Assembly (NCBI GenBank): GCA_023954855.1
Contig: JAGSGY010000001.1
Location: 124,001 to 188,000, forward strand
Source of the DNA: Pseudomonadota bacterium
GTDB taxonomy: Bacteria > Myxococcota_A > UBA796 > GCA-2862545
Direction: 5' to 3'
Length of the DNA: 64,000 nucleotides
Within the stretch, counting starts at the first letter, position 1. Every line of letters begins with the position of its first letter. Below the pieces are notes generated by a model. It ran no database searches and had not been told where the DNA came from. It was given only the letters and a program-made list of their open reading frames with translations. Both the position numbers and the translations under genes were made by a program. Shown in pieces: positions 15,693-24,946 of this stretch.

Positions 15693-17009
15693 ATGCCCAC
15701 GCCCGACTTCGCAGCCCACAGAAACGCACTACTCGCAGCCCTTCCGAAGGACGAAGCGGTCCTTCTACTGGGAAGCCCCCACCATCTGCGCAACGGCGAT
15801 GCCGAGTACCGCTATCGTCCCGACTCGGACGTCTACTGGCTCACGGGCTGGACCGATCCTGAAGTGGCGGTGTTCGTTCGGCACGGTGAGGCGCCGATCA
15901 CCATGTTCGTGCAAGCCAAGAACCGTGAGCGCGAGATCTGGACTGGATTTCGCCCGGGTCCCAACGGCGCTGAAGATGACTTCGGCGCCGACGAAGCCTT
16001 TGAGTACGCCGACCTGCCCGAAGAGCTCCCAGACCTGCTCGTAGGCATTCGCGCGCTTCACTACGCCTTCGCCCGCGACAGTGAGATGGACGAGTTGGTG
16101 ATGGGCGCTATCGCAAGGGCGCGCCGCTCGGTTCGGAAGAAGGGCGATGCCACCCCTGACACCTTCCACGGGCTGTCGACACTGGTCCACGAGCTCCGCC
16201 TTCGCAAGCACCCCGCCGAGGTCGACGTCCTGCGCGAAGCCGCTCGTATTACCGCCGTCGCCCATACGGCGGCGATGGGTGCATCGGCCGTCGGCGTGAA
16301 TGAGTTCTCGATCGACGCCCTCATCGACCACACCTTCCGGCGAGAAGGCGGTAACGGCGCCGGCTACACGAACATCGTCGCCGGGGGCGCGAACGCCTGC
16401 GTGTTGCACTACATCGTCAACAACCAGCCCCTCGTCGACGGCGACTTGGTACTGATCGACGCCGGCTGCGAATACGGCTTCTACACCGCGGATGTGACCC
16501 GCACTTTCCCCGTCAACGGAAGCTTTTCGGAAGCTCAGGCCGAGGTCTACAATTGGGTGATCAGGTCCCAGTTCGCCGCCATTGACGAAGCCCGCGCAGG
16601 CCGGCCGTACACCGCCATGCACGAGGCGGCGTGCCGGGTGCTCACCGAGGCCCTCATCGCCCTAGGCGTACTCGAAGGCGACGTCGACGAGCTGCTCGAA
16701 GAAGAGGCCTACAAGCCCTATTACATGCATGGAACCGGGCACTGGTTGGGCATGGACGTGCACGACGTTGGCCTCTACGTCGCTGATGGCTCCCCTCGCC
16801 CCCTCGAGCCCGGCATGGTCGTCACCGTCGAGCCCGGGCTCTACTTCGCCACGGATGATGACGATGTGCCAGAGCGCCTTCGCGGCATCGGCATTCGCAT
16901 CGAAGACGACATTCTCGTCACCGCCGATGGCCCCGAGAACCTGACGGCCGCCATTCCGAAGACCATCGAAGAGGTCGAGGCTGCCTGCGCCGCCGGCGGC
17001 GTGATCTGA
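15693..17009 (+). CDS. pepP: Xaa-Pro aminopeptidase (M24B, AMPP type)
   Basis: The 438-residue protein has an N-terminal AMP_N domain (about residues 1-140; YRYRPDSDVYWLTGWTDPE is characteristic) and a C-terminal pita-bread peptidase domain. The dimetal ligands are present in order: D in VLIDAGCEYG, D in TADVTRTFP, H in HGTGHWLGMDVHD, E in VTVEPGLYF and E in GIRIEDD. It removes N-terminal residues preceding proline in cytoplasmic peptides. The length matches E. coli PepP (about 440). The start has an upstream GGAG. It fits with nearby peptide and asparagine catabolism but is a separate unit. Confidence 0.95.
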   Translation: MPTPDFAAHRNALLAALPKDEAVLLLGSPHHLRNGDAEYRYRPDSDVYWLTGWTDPEVAVFVRHGEAPITMFVQAKNREREIWTGFRPGPNGAEDDFGADEAFEYADLPEELPDLLVGIRALHYAFARDSEMDELVMGAIARARRSVRKKGDATPDTFHGLSTLVHELRLRKHPAEVDVLREAARITAVAHTAAMGASAVGVNEFSIDALIDHTFRREGGNGAGYTNIVAGGANACVLHYIVNNQPLVDGDLVLIDAGCEYGFYTADVTRTFPVNGSFSEAQAEVYNWVIRSQFAAIDEARAGRPYTAMHEAACRVLTEALIALGVLEGDVDELLEEEAYKPYYMHGTGHWLGMDVHDVGLYVADGSPRPLEPGMVVTVEPGLYFATDDDDVPERLRGIGIRIEDDILVTADGPENLTAAIPKTIEEVEAACAAGGVI

Positions 17010-17023
17010 GCACAGACGAGCCA

Positions 17024-17617
17024 TTGCTCAAGCGCATCGCCGGCACCGTCGTCGGGGTCGGGGCCGCGCTGTTCTTCGGTGCAAGCGCGATCTGCTTCGG
17101 CGCACGTCAGGTCATCACGACGGCCGCCCCCGGACTGCTCGACGCCCTCGGTCTCGGCTGGTTCGCACTGGCAGCACCGCCGCTCGCGTCCGTCGACACA
17201 GAGACCCACAGCTGCGAGCTGTTCTGGCTGCGCAGCGGCCTCGACTCGCTCAGCTACACCCTGAGCTGCACGGCCACCGACGACCCCATCGAGGTCAGCG
17301 AGTTTCGGCTGTCGCTCATCGACGCATCCGAGTGGCGTACCGGTGCCTGGACGCGCGACCGAACCGAGGTCTACGCCTACGAAGAGCAGTGGCCGCTCTC
17401 AGGCGATGTGGTTCGCATCGAGCCCGGGCGCACATGGACCTATGAAGGTGCGATGGCGGCCGGAGCCGCGGACTGGCTCGGTGGAGCCCCACGCGCCTTG
17501 CTCTGGACCGCGACCATCCAGCACCCGGAGCTCGAGGCAGAAGAAGCCGAAGAGTTCTGCGACGACAGCCCTACGGCCTGTGCTGTCGACCTCGCGAGCG
17601 TAGAGCGCCCCCGCTAG
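17024..17617 (+). CDS. Hypothetical exported/membrane-anchored protein
   Basis: The 197-residue protein begins at TTG 17024, fifteen bases after pepP, with two positive residues and a hydrophobic stretch (AGTVVGVGAALFFGASAICF), either an uncleaved signal or a membrane anchor. A second hydrophobic stretch follows (LLDALGLGWFALAAPPLA). The remaining part reads as an immunoglobulin-like beta domain (LSYTLSCTATDDPIEVSEFR) and ends in an acidic, Cys-containing tail. I recognise no family. Its TAG stop shares the palindrome CTAG (17614-17617) with the stop of the convergent gene. Confidence 0.55.
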   Translation: MLKRIAGTVVGVGAALFFGASAICFGARQVITTAAPGLLDALGLGWFALAAPPLASVDTETHSCELFWLRSGLDSLSYTLSCTATDDPIEVSEFRLSLIDASEWRTGAWTRDRTEVYAYEEQWPLSGDVVRIEPGRTWTYEGAMAAGAADWLGGAPRALLWTATIQHPELEAEEAEEFCDDSPTACAVDLASVERPR

Positions 17618-18021
17618 TGCCGCTCCATCTTGCGCACGCCTTCTTCGATGATGGGGAGCTCCCAGGACTCGATCACCCCGTCAGACAAGGCATCCTCGAT
17701 ACCTGAGCTGGCATCGACCCACTCCATGAAGCTCATATCGAGCTCCCCCGCCCCCATGCGGTCCTCGACTTCCTCGAGGCGGTCCACGTAGGACTGCTTG
17801 TCGGCATCGGGGAGGTTGGAGCCGCGGATACCGATGCGGATGTCCTCGAGGTCTTCGCCGATGCCGAAGCGTACGAAGCTGCCCCAGCTGAGCGTGCAGC
17901 AGCAGCAAGACACCGCCACCACCACGAAGGCCGCGAGCACGACGGCGCCGAGGCCGCCGGCAAACCAGCTCAGGCACCCAGACGACTCCGACTCGGAGCG
18001 CCAGACGTCGTCGTCACTCAC
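17614..18021 (-). CDS. Small membrane protein with CCCC motif, coupled to the nucleoside transporter
   Basis: The GTG at 18021 is chosen because it overlaps the transporter stop as GTGA, giving 135 residues. One hydrophobic helix (about residues 20-38) ends in four consecutive cysteines (C39-C42). An acidic, helical soluble domain rich in Asp/Glu pairs follows (IRGSNLPDADKQSYVDRLEE and later). No family is recognised. The tight coupling to nupC suggests an accessory or regulatory subunit of the transporter (inference). The cysteine cluster at the membrane edge could be lipidated or bind metal, but nothing here proves it. Confidence 0.6.
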   Translation of the reverse strand: MSDDDVWRSESESSGCLSWFAGGLGAVVLAAFVVVAVSCCCCTLSWGSFVRFGIGEDLEDIRIGIRGSNLPDADKQSYVDRLEEVEDRMGAGELDMSFMEWVDASSGIEDALSDGVIESWELPIIEEGVRKMERH

Positions 18022-19466
18022 AGAAAGATGCCTGCGACCGCTCCCGTCATGCAGGCCGCGATGACGCCGCCCCACATGGCCCGGAATCCAATCTGGGCCA
18101 GGTCACCCATGCGCTTCGGGGCGATGCCGCCGATGCCGCCAAGCTGAATGCCGATGCTTGCGAAGTTGGCAAAGCCGCAGAGAGCGTACGAGGCGATGAC
18201 CGCGCCGCGCTGGGAGATCACCGGAGTCTCGGACTGGATGAGGCTGCCGAGGTTGATGTAGGCGATGAACTCGGTCAGCACGACCTTCTCGCCAAGCAGG
18301 CGGCCGACCACCGTGGCCTCGCCGAACGGCACGCCCATGGCGAGAGCCACGGGTGCGAACACCCAGCCGAAGATGCGGGCGAGCGACAGAGGCTGGCTCT
18401 CGACACCAGCGGCGCAGGTGTATCCACCGGCGACCGAGCCATCGGCACAGAACGCCACGGGGATGAGACTCACCGCCCAGTCCACCATGGCGACCAAAGC
18501 CACAATCGCCATGAGCATGGCCGCGACGTTGATCGCGAGCTTCATGCCGTCGGCTGCGCCATTCGCGGCGGCCTCGATGGCATTGGTCGAGGTCTGCTCG
18601 AAGGTGATCTTCACCTCGCCGACCGTCTGACTCACCTCGGTCTCGGGCACGATGACCTTGGCGATGGCGAGGGCGGCAGGAGCCGAGATGATCGATGCGG
18701 TCACCAGGTGCCCAGCAATACCCGGGATGGCCCCCAGGAAGGACACGTAGGCCCCGAGCACGCCGCCGGCGACCGTGGCAAAGCCGCCAGTCATGACGGC
18801 CATCAGCTCGCTTCGCGTCATGGTCGCTACGAACGGCTTGATCAGCAGTGGAGCTTCGGTCTGGCCGACGAAGATGTTGCCGGCAGCGGAGAGGCTCTCG
18901 GCACCGGAAGTGCCCAGGGTTCGGACCATCACCCAGGCGATTCCGCGGACGATGACCTGCATCACACCGATGTGGTAGAGCAGGCTGGTCAGCGCCGAGA
19001 AGAACACGATGGTCGGTAGAATCCAGAACGCGAAGGTCTTGATCGGCGGGCTAATTCCAGTACCGGTACCGACGAACAGCGTCTGAGTGCCGCCCCCTGA
19101 GAGGAGTTCGGGCACGGAGCCCACCGCGACGGTGTGCGGCTCGACCGACTGGAAGACGAAGTTCGCGCCTTCACCCGAGAAGAACAGCAGCTTGTTCACG
19201 CCCCCGTTGACCACGGTGAAGAAGAACTGGGACACCACGGGCGACAGCACGACCGCACCGAAGAGCAGCTGCAGGCCGACACCCCAGGCCACCGGACGCC
19301 AGTTGATGGCCTTGCGGTTCTCACTGATCATGTAGGCCACGGCGACCATCAAGAAGATGCCGACGAAGCTCGTGAGGCGCTCGACGATGGTCGTCTCGTG
19401 CGGGATGAAGTTGCCACCGGGTGCCCCTTGGGCAGCAGCAGTAGCGAGCAAGTGAAGCCAGATCAT
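18018..19466 (-). CDS. nupC: Concentrative nucleoside transporter (CNT/NupC family)
   Basis: The 482-residue polytopic inner-membrane protein should import nucleosides with H+ or Na+. CNT signatures are clear: GNIFVGQTEAPLLIKPFV, LMAVMTGGFATVAGGVLGAYV, then YINLGSLI, and near the end NFASIGIQLGGIGGIAPKR. It is longer than E. coli NupC (about 400). The extra length lies in the N-terminal helices and in a loop of about 25 residues with two cysteines (CADGSVAGGYTCAAG). It is 43 bases downstream of thymidine phosphorylase and overlaps the next gene (GTGA). The ATG has a GAGG ribosome site. Confidence 0.93.
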   Translation of the reverse strand: MIWLHLLATAAAQGAPGGNFIPHETTIVERLTSFVGIFLMVAVAYMISENRKAINWRPVAWGVGLQLLFGAVVLSPVVSQFFFTVVNGGVNKLLFFSGEGANFVFQSVEPHTVAVGSVPELLSGGGTQTLFVGTGTGISPPIKTFAFWILPTIVFFSALTSLLYHIGVMQVIVRGIAWVMVRTLGTSGAESLSAAGNIFVGQTEAPLLIKPFVATMTRSELMAVMTGGFATVAGGVLGAYVSFLGAIPGIAGHLVTASIISAPAALAIAKVIVPETEVSQTVGEVKITFEQTSTNAIEAAANGAADGMKLAINVAAMLMAIVALVAMVDWAVSLIPVAFCADGSVAGGYTCAAGVESQPLSLARIFGWVFAPVALAMGVPFGEATVVGRLLGEKVVLTEFIAYINLGSLIQSETPVISQRGAVIASYALCGFANFASIGIQLGGIGGIAPKRMGDLAQIGFRAMWGGVIAACMTGAVAGIFL

Positions 19467-19509
19467 GAAACGGTCCTCGCAGCCGATGGGCGATAACTCA
19501 GGGGAGAGC

Positions 19510-20784
19510 CTATTCGCGAGCAGTGACCCGCTGTAGCAGGAGCGGGAGCGGATCTCCGGGCTGGTCGCCGAGGTCGAAGGCCGACTGGATTTCGCGCACA
19601 GCCGGTCCTAGACCGCGCTCGGAGCGATGCGCAACCCGAGCGATGGCGTCGCCCTGGACGACATGGTCCCCGACGGTGGCGAGCAGCTCCACGCCAACCC
19701 CGAAGTCCACCGGGTCCTCGGCGCGCAGTCTTCCGGCACCGAGCCCAAAGGCCGCGCGCCCGATCGAGAGGGCGTCGACGGCGCGAATGATGCCTCCCCG
19801 GGAGGCTCGCACCACTTGCTCTTCCGTGCCGGCTCCCAGCAGGCGAGACGGGTCATCGACGACGCCACCGTCTCCGCCCTGGGCCTCAACCATGTGGCGG
19901 AAGCGCTCAAGAGCCGCTCCGCTATCGAGAACGCTCGCCGCATCCGGGTGGCCGGCGAGCACGAGCACGAGTTCGCGCAGATCTGCTGGTCCCCCACCCT
20001 TGAGGCAGTCCATGGACTCGATGACCTCGTTGGCATTGCCCACGGCCCGGCCGAGCGGGCGGTCCATCGCCGTCATGCAGGCCTCGGCGTGAACGCCATT
20101 CGCGACGGCGGTGTCGACGAGTGTCTGGGCGAGATCGAGGGCCTCTTCCCGGGTCTTCATGAACGCCCCCGACCCGACCTTCACGTCGAGGACGAGCCGC
20201 TGAACCCCCTCCGCGATTTTCTTGGAGAGGATGCTCCCGCAGATGAGCGGAATGGAGGGCACGGTCTGAGTCTCGTTGCGCAAGGCATACAGCACGCGAT
20301 CGGCTGGAGCGACCTCGCCCGTCTGCCCGCTGATGAACGCCCCGACGGATGCGAGCGCCTTGTCGAGCTCCGGCTTGGTCAGGTCGGTTCGAAAGCCCGG
20401 AATGGCCTCGAGCTTGTCGAGCGTCCCGCCGGTGTGGCCGAGTCCGCGACCCGAGATCATCGGCACGCGAAGGCCAAGTTCCGCCCAGAGAGGTGCGAGG
20501 ACCAGGGAGACTTTGTCCCCCACTCCGCCCGTGGAGTGTTTGTCCACGAGCTCCGGGCCTTCTGGCCAGGCCAGCACGTCCCCCGAATCAGTCATCTCAC
20601 GGGTGAAGACGGCCGTCTCGGCAGGCGTCAGGCGCCGATGGAAGGCCCAGGCAAGCCAGGCCGCGGCCTGCGGTCGGGACACGCTGCCGTCGGTCACGCC
20701 GCGAATAAATGCGGCAATCGCCTCCGGACGCTGCTCCTCACCGGCTCCCATTGAGAGCAGGATCCGGTCGATGCTGATCTCCAC
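19510..20784 (-). CDS. deoA: Thymidine/pyrimidine-nucleoside phosphorylase
   Basis: The 424-residue enzyme cleaves thymidine, deoxyuridine or uridine with phosphate to free base and (deoxy)ribose-1-phosphate. The family signature is LISGRGLGHTGGTLDKLE-like (ISGRGLGHTGGTLDKLEAI in this protein). VDKHSTGGVGDKVSL forms the phosphate site and VLDVKVGSGAFMKT follows. The length is that of DeoA/Pdp (about 435). The start is GTG 20784 with GGAGG upstream. Its neighbours (nupC downstream, divergent deoC) confirm a nucleoside-catabolic role. It could equally be the broader-specificity Pdp. Confidence 0.94.
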   Translation of the reverse strand: MEISIDRILLSMGAGEEQRPEAIAAFIRGVTDGSVSRPQAAAWLAWAFHRRLTPAETAVFTREMTDSGDVLAWPEGPELVDKHSTGGVGDKVSLVLAPLWAELGLRVPMISGRGLGHTGGTLDKLEAIPGFRTDLTKPELDKALASVGAFISGQTGEVAPADRVLYALRNETQTVPSIPLICGSILSKKIAEGVQRLVLDVKVGSGAFMKTREEALDLAQTLVDTAVANGVHAEACMTAMDRPLGRAVGNANEVIESMDCLKGGGPADLRELVLVLAGHPDAASVLDSGAALERFRHMVEAQGGDGGVVDDPSRLLGAGTEEQVVRASRGGIIRAVDALSIGRAAFGLGAGRLRAEDPVDFGVGVELLATVGDHVVQGDAIARVAHRSERGLGPAVREIQSAFDLGDQPGDPLPLLLQRVTARE

Positions 20785-20819
20785 CCGGCCTCCAAGCGCA
20801 CATCGTAGCGCTCGCGAGC

Positions 20820-22487
20820 CTAGCGGGTAGCGTCTGCGACAGCCTGGACGGTCTTCTCGCCCACGTACGGCGTGGTCCCGAAGGCCTCGATGGAGGCGAA
20901 TGGCCGCTGTCCCAGCACAATCCCCACGCCTCGGCCATACACGCCCGCCGCGCGCAGCGTCACCTCATCGGCGGTGTTGAGCCACTCGACTGCGCGTGCT
21001 GCATGCGGGGCGTCAAACGAGACTCCGTCCACGCTCACGGCCTTTGCCACCGTGGGGGCGGGAGCCGGGGCCGGCGATGGGGCCACGGCTGGGGCTGGCG
21101 ATGGGGCTGGGGCTGGCTTGGCCACTGCGACGGGTGTCGGTGCTGGCGCGGGCGCGGGCGCCGGGGTCGGCTTCACGACCACCGCTGGGGCTGGCTCTTC
21201 GACCTTGGCCACCTTTGGCGCGGAGTCGCTGGCGACGGACGGCGCCGGATCCGGAGCCGGCGGTGGTTCAGGTGCCGCAAAGTCGCCGACCAGGTCAAGC
21301 TCGTCGGTTAGAGGCGCACGAGGTCGCTCGATGGCGGGGCGACTCCCCATCTCGTCCATGGCTTCCGCGAGCGACGCAGTCGGCTCACTCGTTGAGGACG
21401 ACGTGAGCCCCACACAGAGCACCGCAGAGAGAAGCGCGAGCACCGATGTCGCGCCCACCGCGAGAAGCCCGCCTCCAACCAGCGCCCTAGCGCGCTTGGG
21501 AGGCTCCTCCTCGACCACGGTCGCGGCGGCGCCCACTTCGTGTCCGTACCCAGAGATGGCGATGCTGCTGATGGACATCGACTGCCCAGCCCACTCGTGC
21601 AGGGCGCGGGCCATCTCGGAGCTGCTCGAGAAGCGGTCGTCGGGTGCCTTTGCCATCGCCCGGCGAACGATCGCCTCGAGGGCGGGGTCCACCTGTACGG
21701 ATGGCGCCCGGTCGGACATGGGTGGGTAGGGCTCGCTGATGTGGGCGACCGCCGTCGCCATAGGCCCCTCGGCACGGAACGGAACCACGCCCGTCAGCGC
21801 CCGGTACAGCAAGACACCGAGCGAATACTGGTCGGCGCGGTGGTCGACATCGAGCTTGCCCTTGGCCTGCTCTGGCGACACATAGGTGGGCGTGCCCATG
21901 TAGGTGCCGCTGCGGGTCATCTCGCTGTCGCCGCCCTTCACGAGGCCGAAGTCAAGGATCTTCGGCTGCTCCACGCCATCATCGTCGCGCACCAGAAAGA
22001 TGTTGGACGGCTTCACATCCCGATGCACCAGATCGTGGGCATGCGCGTGCCGCAGCCCCTTGAGAATGCCAATCGCGATGCGCACGGCCTCACGCGGCTC
22101 GAGCAGCTTTCCGCGCATCGCCGACTTGAGTGTCCGCCCGCGAAGCAGCTCCATCACCACGAAGCGCTCGCCCGCCAGCGTGGTTCCAAAGTCGTAGACC
22201 GTCACCAGGTTCGGGTGCGACAAACGTCCGGTGACCGCCGCTTCACGAAGAAAACGATCCGAGATCTCCTTCTTGCCGCGCTCACCGAGATCGTCCCGGA
22301 GCATCTTCACAGCAACCGCACGCTCCAGCGGGTGCTGCATCGCCGAGTACACATACCCAGCTCCCCCCTGCCCAATCAGCTCGAGCAGCTCGTACTTGCC
22401 CGCCAGCTTGGTGCCGATGCGAGCGTCTGGATGGAGATGCGAGGTGGTCACACAAGGGAGTGTCACCGTCCTCGCGCCAAGAGGCAA
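20820..22487 (-). CDS. Ser/Thr protein kinase with membrane anchor and C-terminal helix-hairpin-helix domain
   Basis: The 555-residue protein has a complete Hanks-type kinase domain (about residues 32-300): glycine loop GQGGAGYVY, Lys61, catalytic HRDVKPSN (D157), DFG at 179-181 and [12 protein letters not shown] transmembrane helix follows at about 336-361, then a Pro/Ala linker. The last 70 residues contain [20 protein letters not shown] and [20 protein letters not shown], resembling the helix-hairpin-helix of ComEA-like or delta-proteobacterial exported proteins. It is 35 bases upstream of deoA on the same strand, so it may head the nucleoside operon. The start is unsure: TTG 22487, or GTG at 22466 (with GAGG close by) or at 22451. 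Confidence 0.87.
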   Translation of the reverse strand: MPLGARTVTLPCVTTSHLHPDARIGTKLAGKYELLELIGQGGAGYVYSAMQHPLERAVAVKMLRDDLGERGKKEISDRFLREAAVTGRLSHPNLVTVYDFGTTLAGERFVVMELLRGRTLKSAMRGKLLEPREAVRIAIGILKGLRHAHAHDLVHRDVKPSNIFLVRDDDGVEQPKILDFGLVKGGDSEMTRSGTYMGTPTYVSPEQAKGKLDVDHRADQYSLGVLLYRALTGVVPFRAEGPMATAVAHISEPYPPMSDRAPSVQVDPALEAIVRRAMAKAPDDRFSSSSEMARALHEWAGQSMSISSIAISGYGHEVGAAATVVEEEPPKRARALVGGGLLAVGATSVLALLSAVLCVGLTSSSTSEPTASLAEAMDEMGSRPAIERPRAPLTDELDLVGDFAAPEPPPAPDPAPSVASDSAPKVAKVEEPAPAVVVKPTPAPAPAPAPTPVAVAKPAPAPSPAPAVAPSPAPAPAPTVAKAVSVDGVSFDAPHAARAVEWLNTADEVTLRAAGVYGRGVGIVLGQRPFASIEAFGTTPYVGEKTVQAVADATR

Positions 22488-22549
22488 GCGCGCCCGCGAG
22501 GCTGCGCGGTGATACTCTGCCGATTCCCGCCTGACTGACGAGGCTCTTT

Positions 22550-23470
22550 GTGACTTCCACCTTCTCGCCCGAGGCGGCCCGAGAGTGGCGTTCTGCCCGC
22601 GTCGATGACGCGACCATCAACGCCCGAATCTCTCGAGTCCGCTCGCGAAGCATCAAGACCGACACCAAAGTTCGTCTCTTGAAGCTCGCGCTCTCCATGA
22701 TCGATCTGACGACCCTCGAAGGAGCCGACACTCCCGAGAAGGTGCGCGCGCTGTGCCGCAAGGCCGAGCAGCCGTACGCGGCGCTCCCCGACTTGCCCCA
22801 CACGGCCGCAGTGTGCGTCTACCCGAACCTCGTACCGGTGGCCGCAGCGGCACTCGGAGCCGACCGCACCGTGAAGATCGCATCGGTCGCCACGGGCTTT
22901 CCGTCGGGTCACGTCCCCCTTCGCTTGAAGCTTGCTGAGACCGAGGCGGCCGTTGCAGCCGGCGCGGACGAGATCGATATGGTCATCGACCGCGGCGCCT
23001 TCCTGTCCGGAGACGACGAGAAGGTGTTTAACGAGATTGCGGCCATCAAGGGCGCATGCGGTAAGGCGCGCCTGAAGGTCATTCTCGAGACCGGTGAGCT
23101 CGGAACCCTCGACAACGTCGCCGCGGCATCGCGCCTGGCCATCGCTGCGGGCGCCGACTTCATCAAGACGTCGACCGGCAAGATCAAGCCCGCCGCCACC
23201 TTCCCAGTCGTGCTGGTGATGCTCGAGGCGATTCGAGAGCACTACCTCGCCACTGGCGAGATGATCGGCATGAAGCCTGCGGGTGGCATTCGCGACGCCA
23301 AGACGGCGCTGCACCATCTCGTGCTCGTCGCCGAGACCCTCGGTGCCGCGTGGATGACCAACGAGTGGTACCGCTTCGGTGCGAGCTCCCTGGCCAACGA
23401 CCTCCTCCGCCAACTCCAGCGACGCGAAGACGGCTACTACCAGTCGCCGCGCCGCTTCTCCGTGGACTAG
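22550..23470 (+). CDS. deoC: Deoxyribose-phosphate aldolase
   Basis: The 306-residue enzyme splits 2-deoxyribose-5-phosphate into glyceraldehyde-3-phosphate and acetaldehyde. The Schiff-base lysine is K206 in [11 protein letters not shown]143 in EIDMVID and the KPAGGI loop complete the active site. It is longer than E. coli DeoC (259) because of N- and C-terminal extensions (about 35 residues at the start, [12 protein letters not shown] at the end), as in the long DeoC group. The start is GTG 22550 with GAGG six bases upstream. It is divergent from the kinase-deoA-nupC operon (62-base gap) and is followed three bases later by an aldehyde dehydrogenase. Confidence 0.95.
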   Translation: MTSTFSPEAAREWRSARVDDATINARISRVRSRSIKTDTKVRLLKLALSMIDLTTLEGADTPEKVRALCRKAEQPYAALPDLPHTAAVCVYPNLVPVAAAALGADRTVKIASVATGFPSGHVPLRLKLAETEAAVAAGADEIDMVIDRGAFLSGDDEKVFNEIAAIKGACGKARLKVILETGELGTLDNVAAASRLAIAAGADFIKTSTGKIKPAATFPVVLVMLEAIREHYLATGEMIGMKPAGGIRDAKTALHHLVLVAETLGAAWMTNEWYRFGASSLANDLLRQLQRREDGYYQSPRRFSVD

Positions 23471-23473
23471 ACC

Positions 23474-24946
23474 ATGACCAAGCGAACAGACGCCAAGCCG
23501 GCGCTTCAGCTCGCCGGAGCCCTCGACCTATCCCCCGCTCCCGAGAGTTGTCCCGCGCCGATCAAGTCGCGCTACGGGCACTTCATCGGCGGCGAGTTTG
23601 TCGACGGCGACGACCACTTCACGACCGTGAACCCCGCGACGGGCGAAGTCCTCGCCGAGGTCGCCGCAGGTAGCGACGAGACCGTCGACCAAGCCGTCAA
23701 GGCCGCCCGAAAGGCCGCCGATGGCGTGTGGGGCAAGATGTCGGGCGCGGACCGAGGCAAGTTCCTCTACCGCATCGCGCGGCGCATCCAAGAGCGTAGC
23801 CGCGAGCTCGCAGTGCTCGAGACCATCGACAACGGCAAGCCGATTCGCGAGACCCGCGATGTCGACATCCCGCTCGCAGCCCAGCACTTCTTCTACTACG
23901 CCGGCTGGGCCGACAAGCTGCAGTACGCGGTTCCCGGTGGCAACCCCACTCCCCTCGGCGTCGCGGGCCAGGTCATTCCGTGGAACTTCCCGTTCTTGAT
24001 GGCCTCTTGGAAGCTCGCTCCGGCCCTGGCCACGGGCAACACGGTGGTGCTCAAGCCCGCCGAGACCACGCCACTCAGCGCGATGCTGCTCGCCGAGATC
24101 CTCCAGGAAGTCGACCTTCCGCCAGGGGTCATCAACATCGTCAACGGCGCGGGACGCACTGGCGGCGCGGTGATGGGCCACCCCGACATCGACAAAGTCG
24201 CCTTCACGGGCTCGACCAACGTCGGTCGCATCATCATGCGTCAGATCGCTGGGTCCAAGAAGAAGGCGACGATGGAGCTCGGCGGAAAGGGCGCGCACAT
24301 CGTGTTCGCCGACGCTTCGCTCGACCAGGCCGTCGAAGGCTGCATCAACGGCATCTTCTTCAACCAGGGCCATGTCTGCTGTGCGGGCTCACGCCTGCTC
24401 GTCGAAGAGTCGATTGCCGAAGAGTTCCTCGAGCGCCTCAAGCGTCGCGTCGAGGTGCTTCGTATTGGAAACCCGCTCGACAAGAACACCGACATTGGCG
24501 CCATCAACTCGGTCAAGCAGCTCGGTACTATCAACAAGTACCTGGATATCGGCAAGAACGAGGGCGCGAACGTCTGGCAGAGCCCCTGCCCCGTGCCCGA
24601 CAAGGGATTCTTCCTGCCGCCGACGATCATGAGCGGCGTGCAACAGACCGACACGGTCGTACGCGAAGAGATCTTCGGCCCGGTGCTCTCCGTCCTCACC
24701 TTCCGGACCCCGGCTGAAGCCATCAAGAAGGCGAACGACACCGAGTATGGCCTCGCGGCAGGCGTCTGGTCCGAGAAGAACTCGAAGCTCTTCGAGGTCG
24801 CCCATGCGCTGAACGCGGGCATCGTCTGGGCCAACGGCTACAACCTCTTCGACCCGGCCAGCCCCTTCGGCGGTGTCAGGCACTCCGGCTTCGGCCGCGA
24901 GGGTGGTATCGCCGGCCTGTGGGCATACATGGGAGGCATCTCTTGA
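23474..24946 (+). CDS. NAD(P)-dependent aldehyde dehydrogenase (probably acetaldehyde to acetate)
   Basis: The 490-residue protein has all ALDH superfamily motifs: QVIPWNFPFLMASWKLAPAL, VAFTGSTNVGR (cofactor site), general base Glu in MELGGKGA, and nucleophile C302 within GHVCCAGSRLLV. EEIFGPVLSVL and SPFGGVRHSGFGREGG close the domain. The usual G-Q/E-x-C around the nucleophile reads G-H-V-C here. Located directly after deoC, its likely substrate is the acetaldehyde released by the aldolase (inference). The next gene overlaps its stop (TTGA) and encodes a truncated ALDH-like protein, as in two-domain ALDH16 arrangements. Confidence 0.92.
   Translation: MTKRTDAKPALQLAGALDLSPAPESCPAPIKSRYGHFIGGEFVDGDDHFTTVNPATGEVLAEVAAGSDETVDQAVKAARKAADGVWGKMSGADRGKFLYRIARRIQERSRELAVLETIDNGKPIRETRDVDIPLAAQHFFYYAGWADKLQYAVPGGNPTPLGVAGQVIPWNFPFLMASWKLAPALATGNTVVLKPAETTPLSAMLLAEILQEVDLPPGVINIVNGAGRTGGAVMGHPDIDKVAFTGSTNVGRIIMRQIAGSKKKATMELGGKGAHIVFADASLDQAVEGCINGIFFNQGHVCCAGSRLLVEESIAEEFLERLKRRVEVLRIGNPLDKNTDIGAINSVKQLGTINKYLDIGKNEGANVWQSPCPVPDKGFFLPPTIMSGVQQTDTVVREEIFGPVLSVLTFRTPAEAIKKANDTEYGLAAGVWSEKNSKLFEVAHALNAGIVWANGYNLFDPASPFGGVRHSGFGREGGIAGLWAYMGGIS

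Noticed and set aside
22463-23413. 316-residue minus-strand frame over deoC
   Set aside because: It is antisense to an unambiguous aldolase with intact catalytic lysine.
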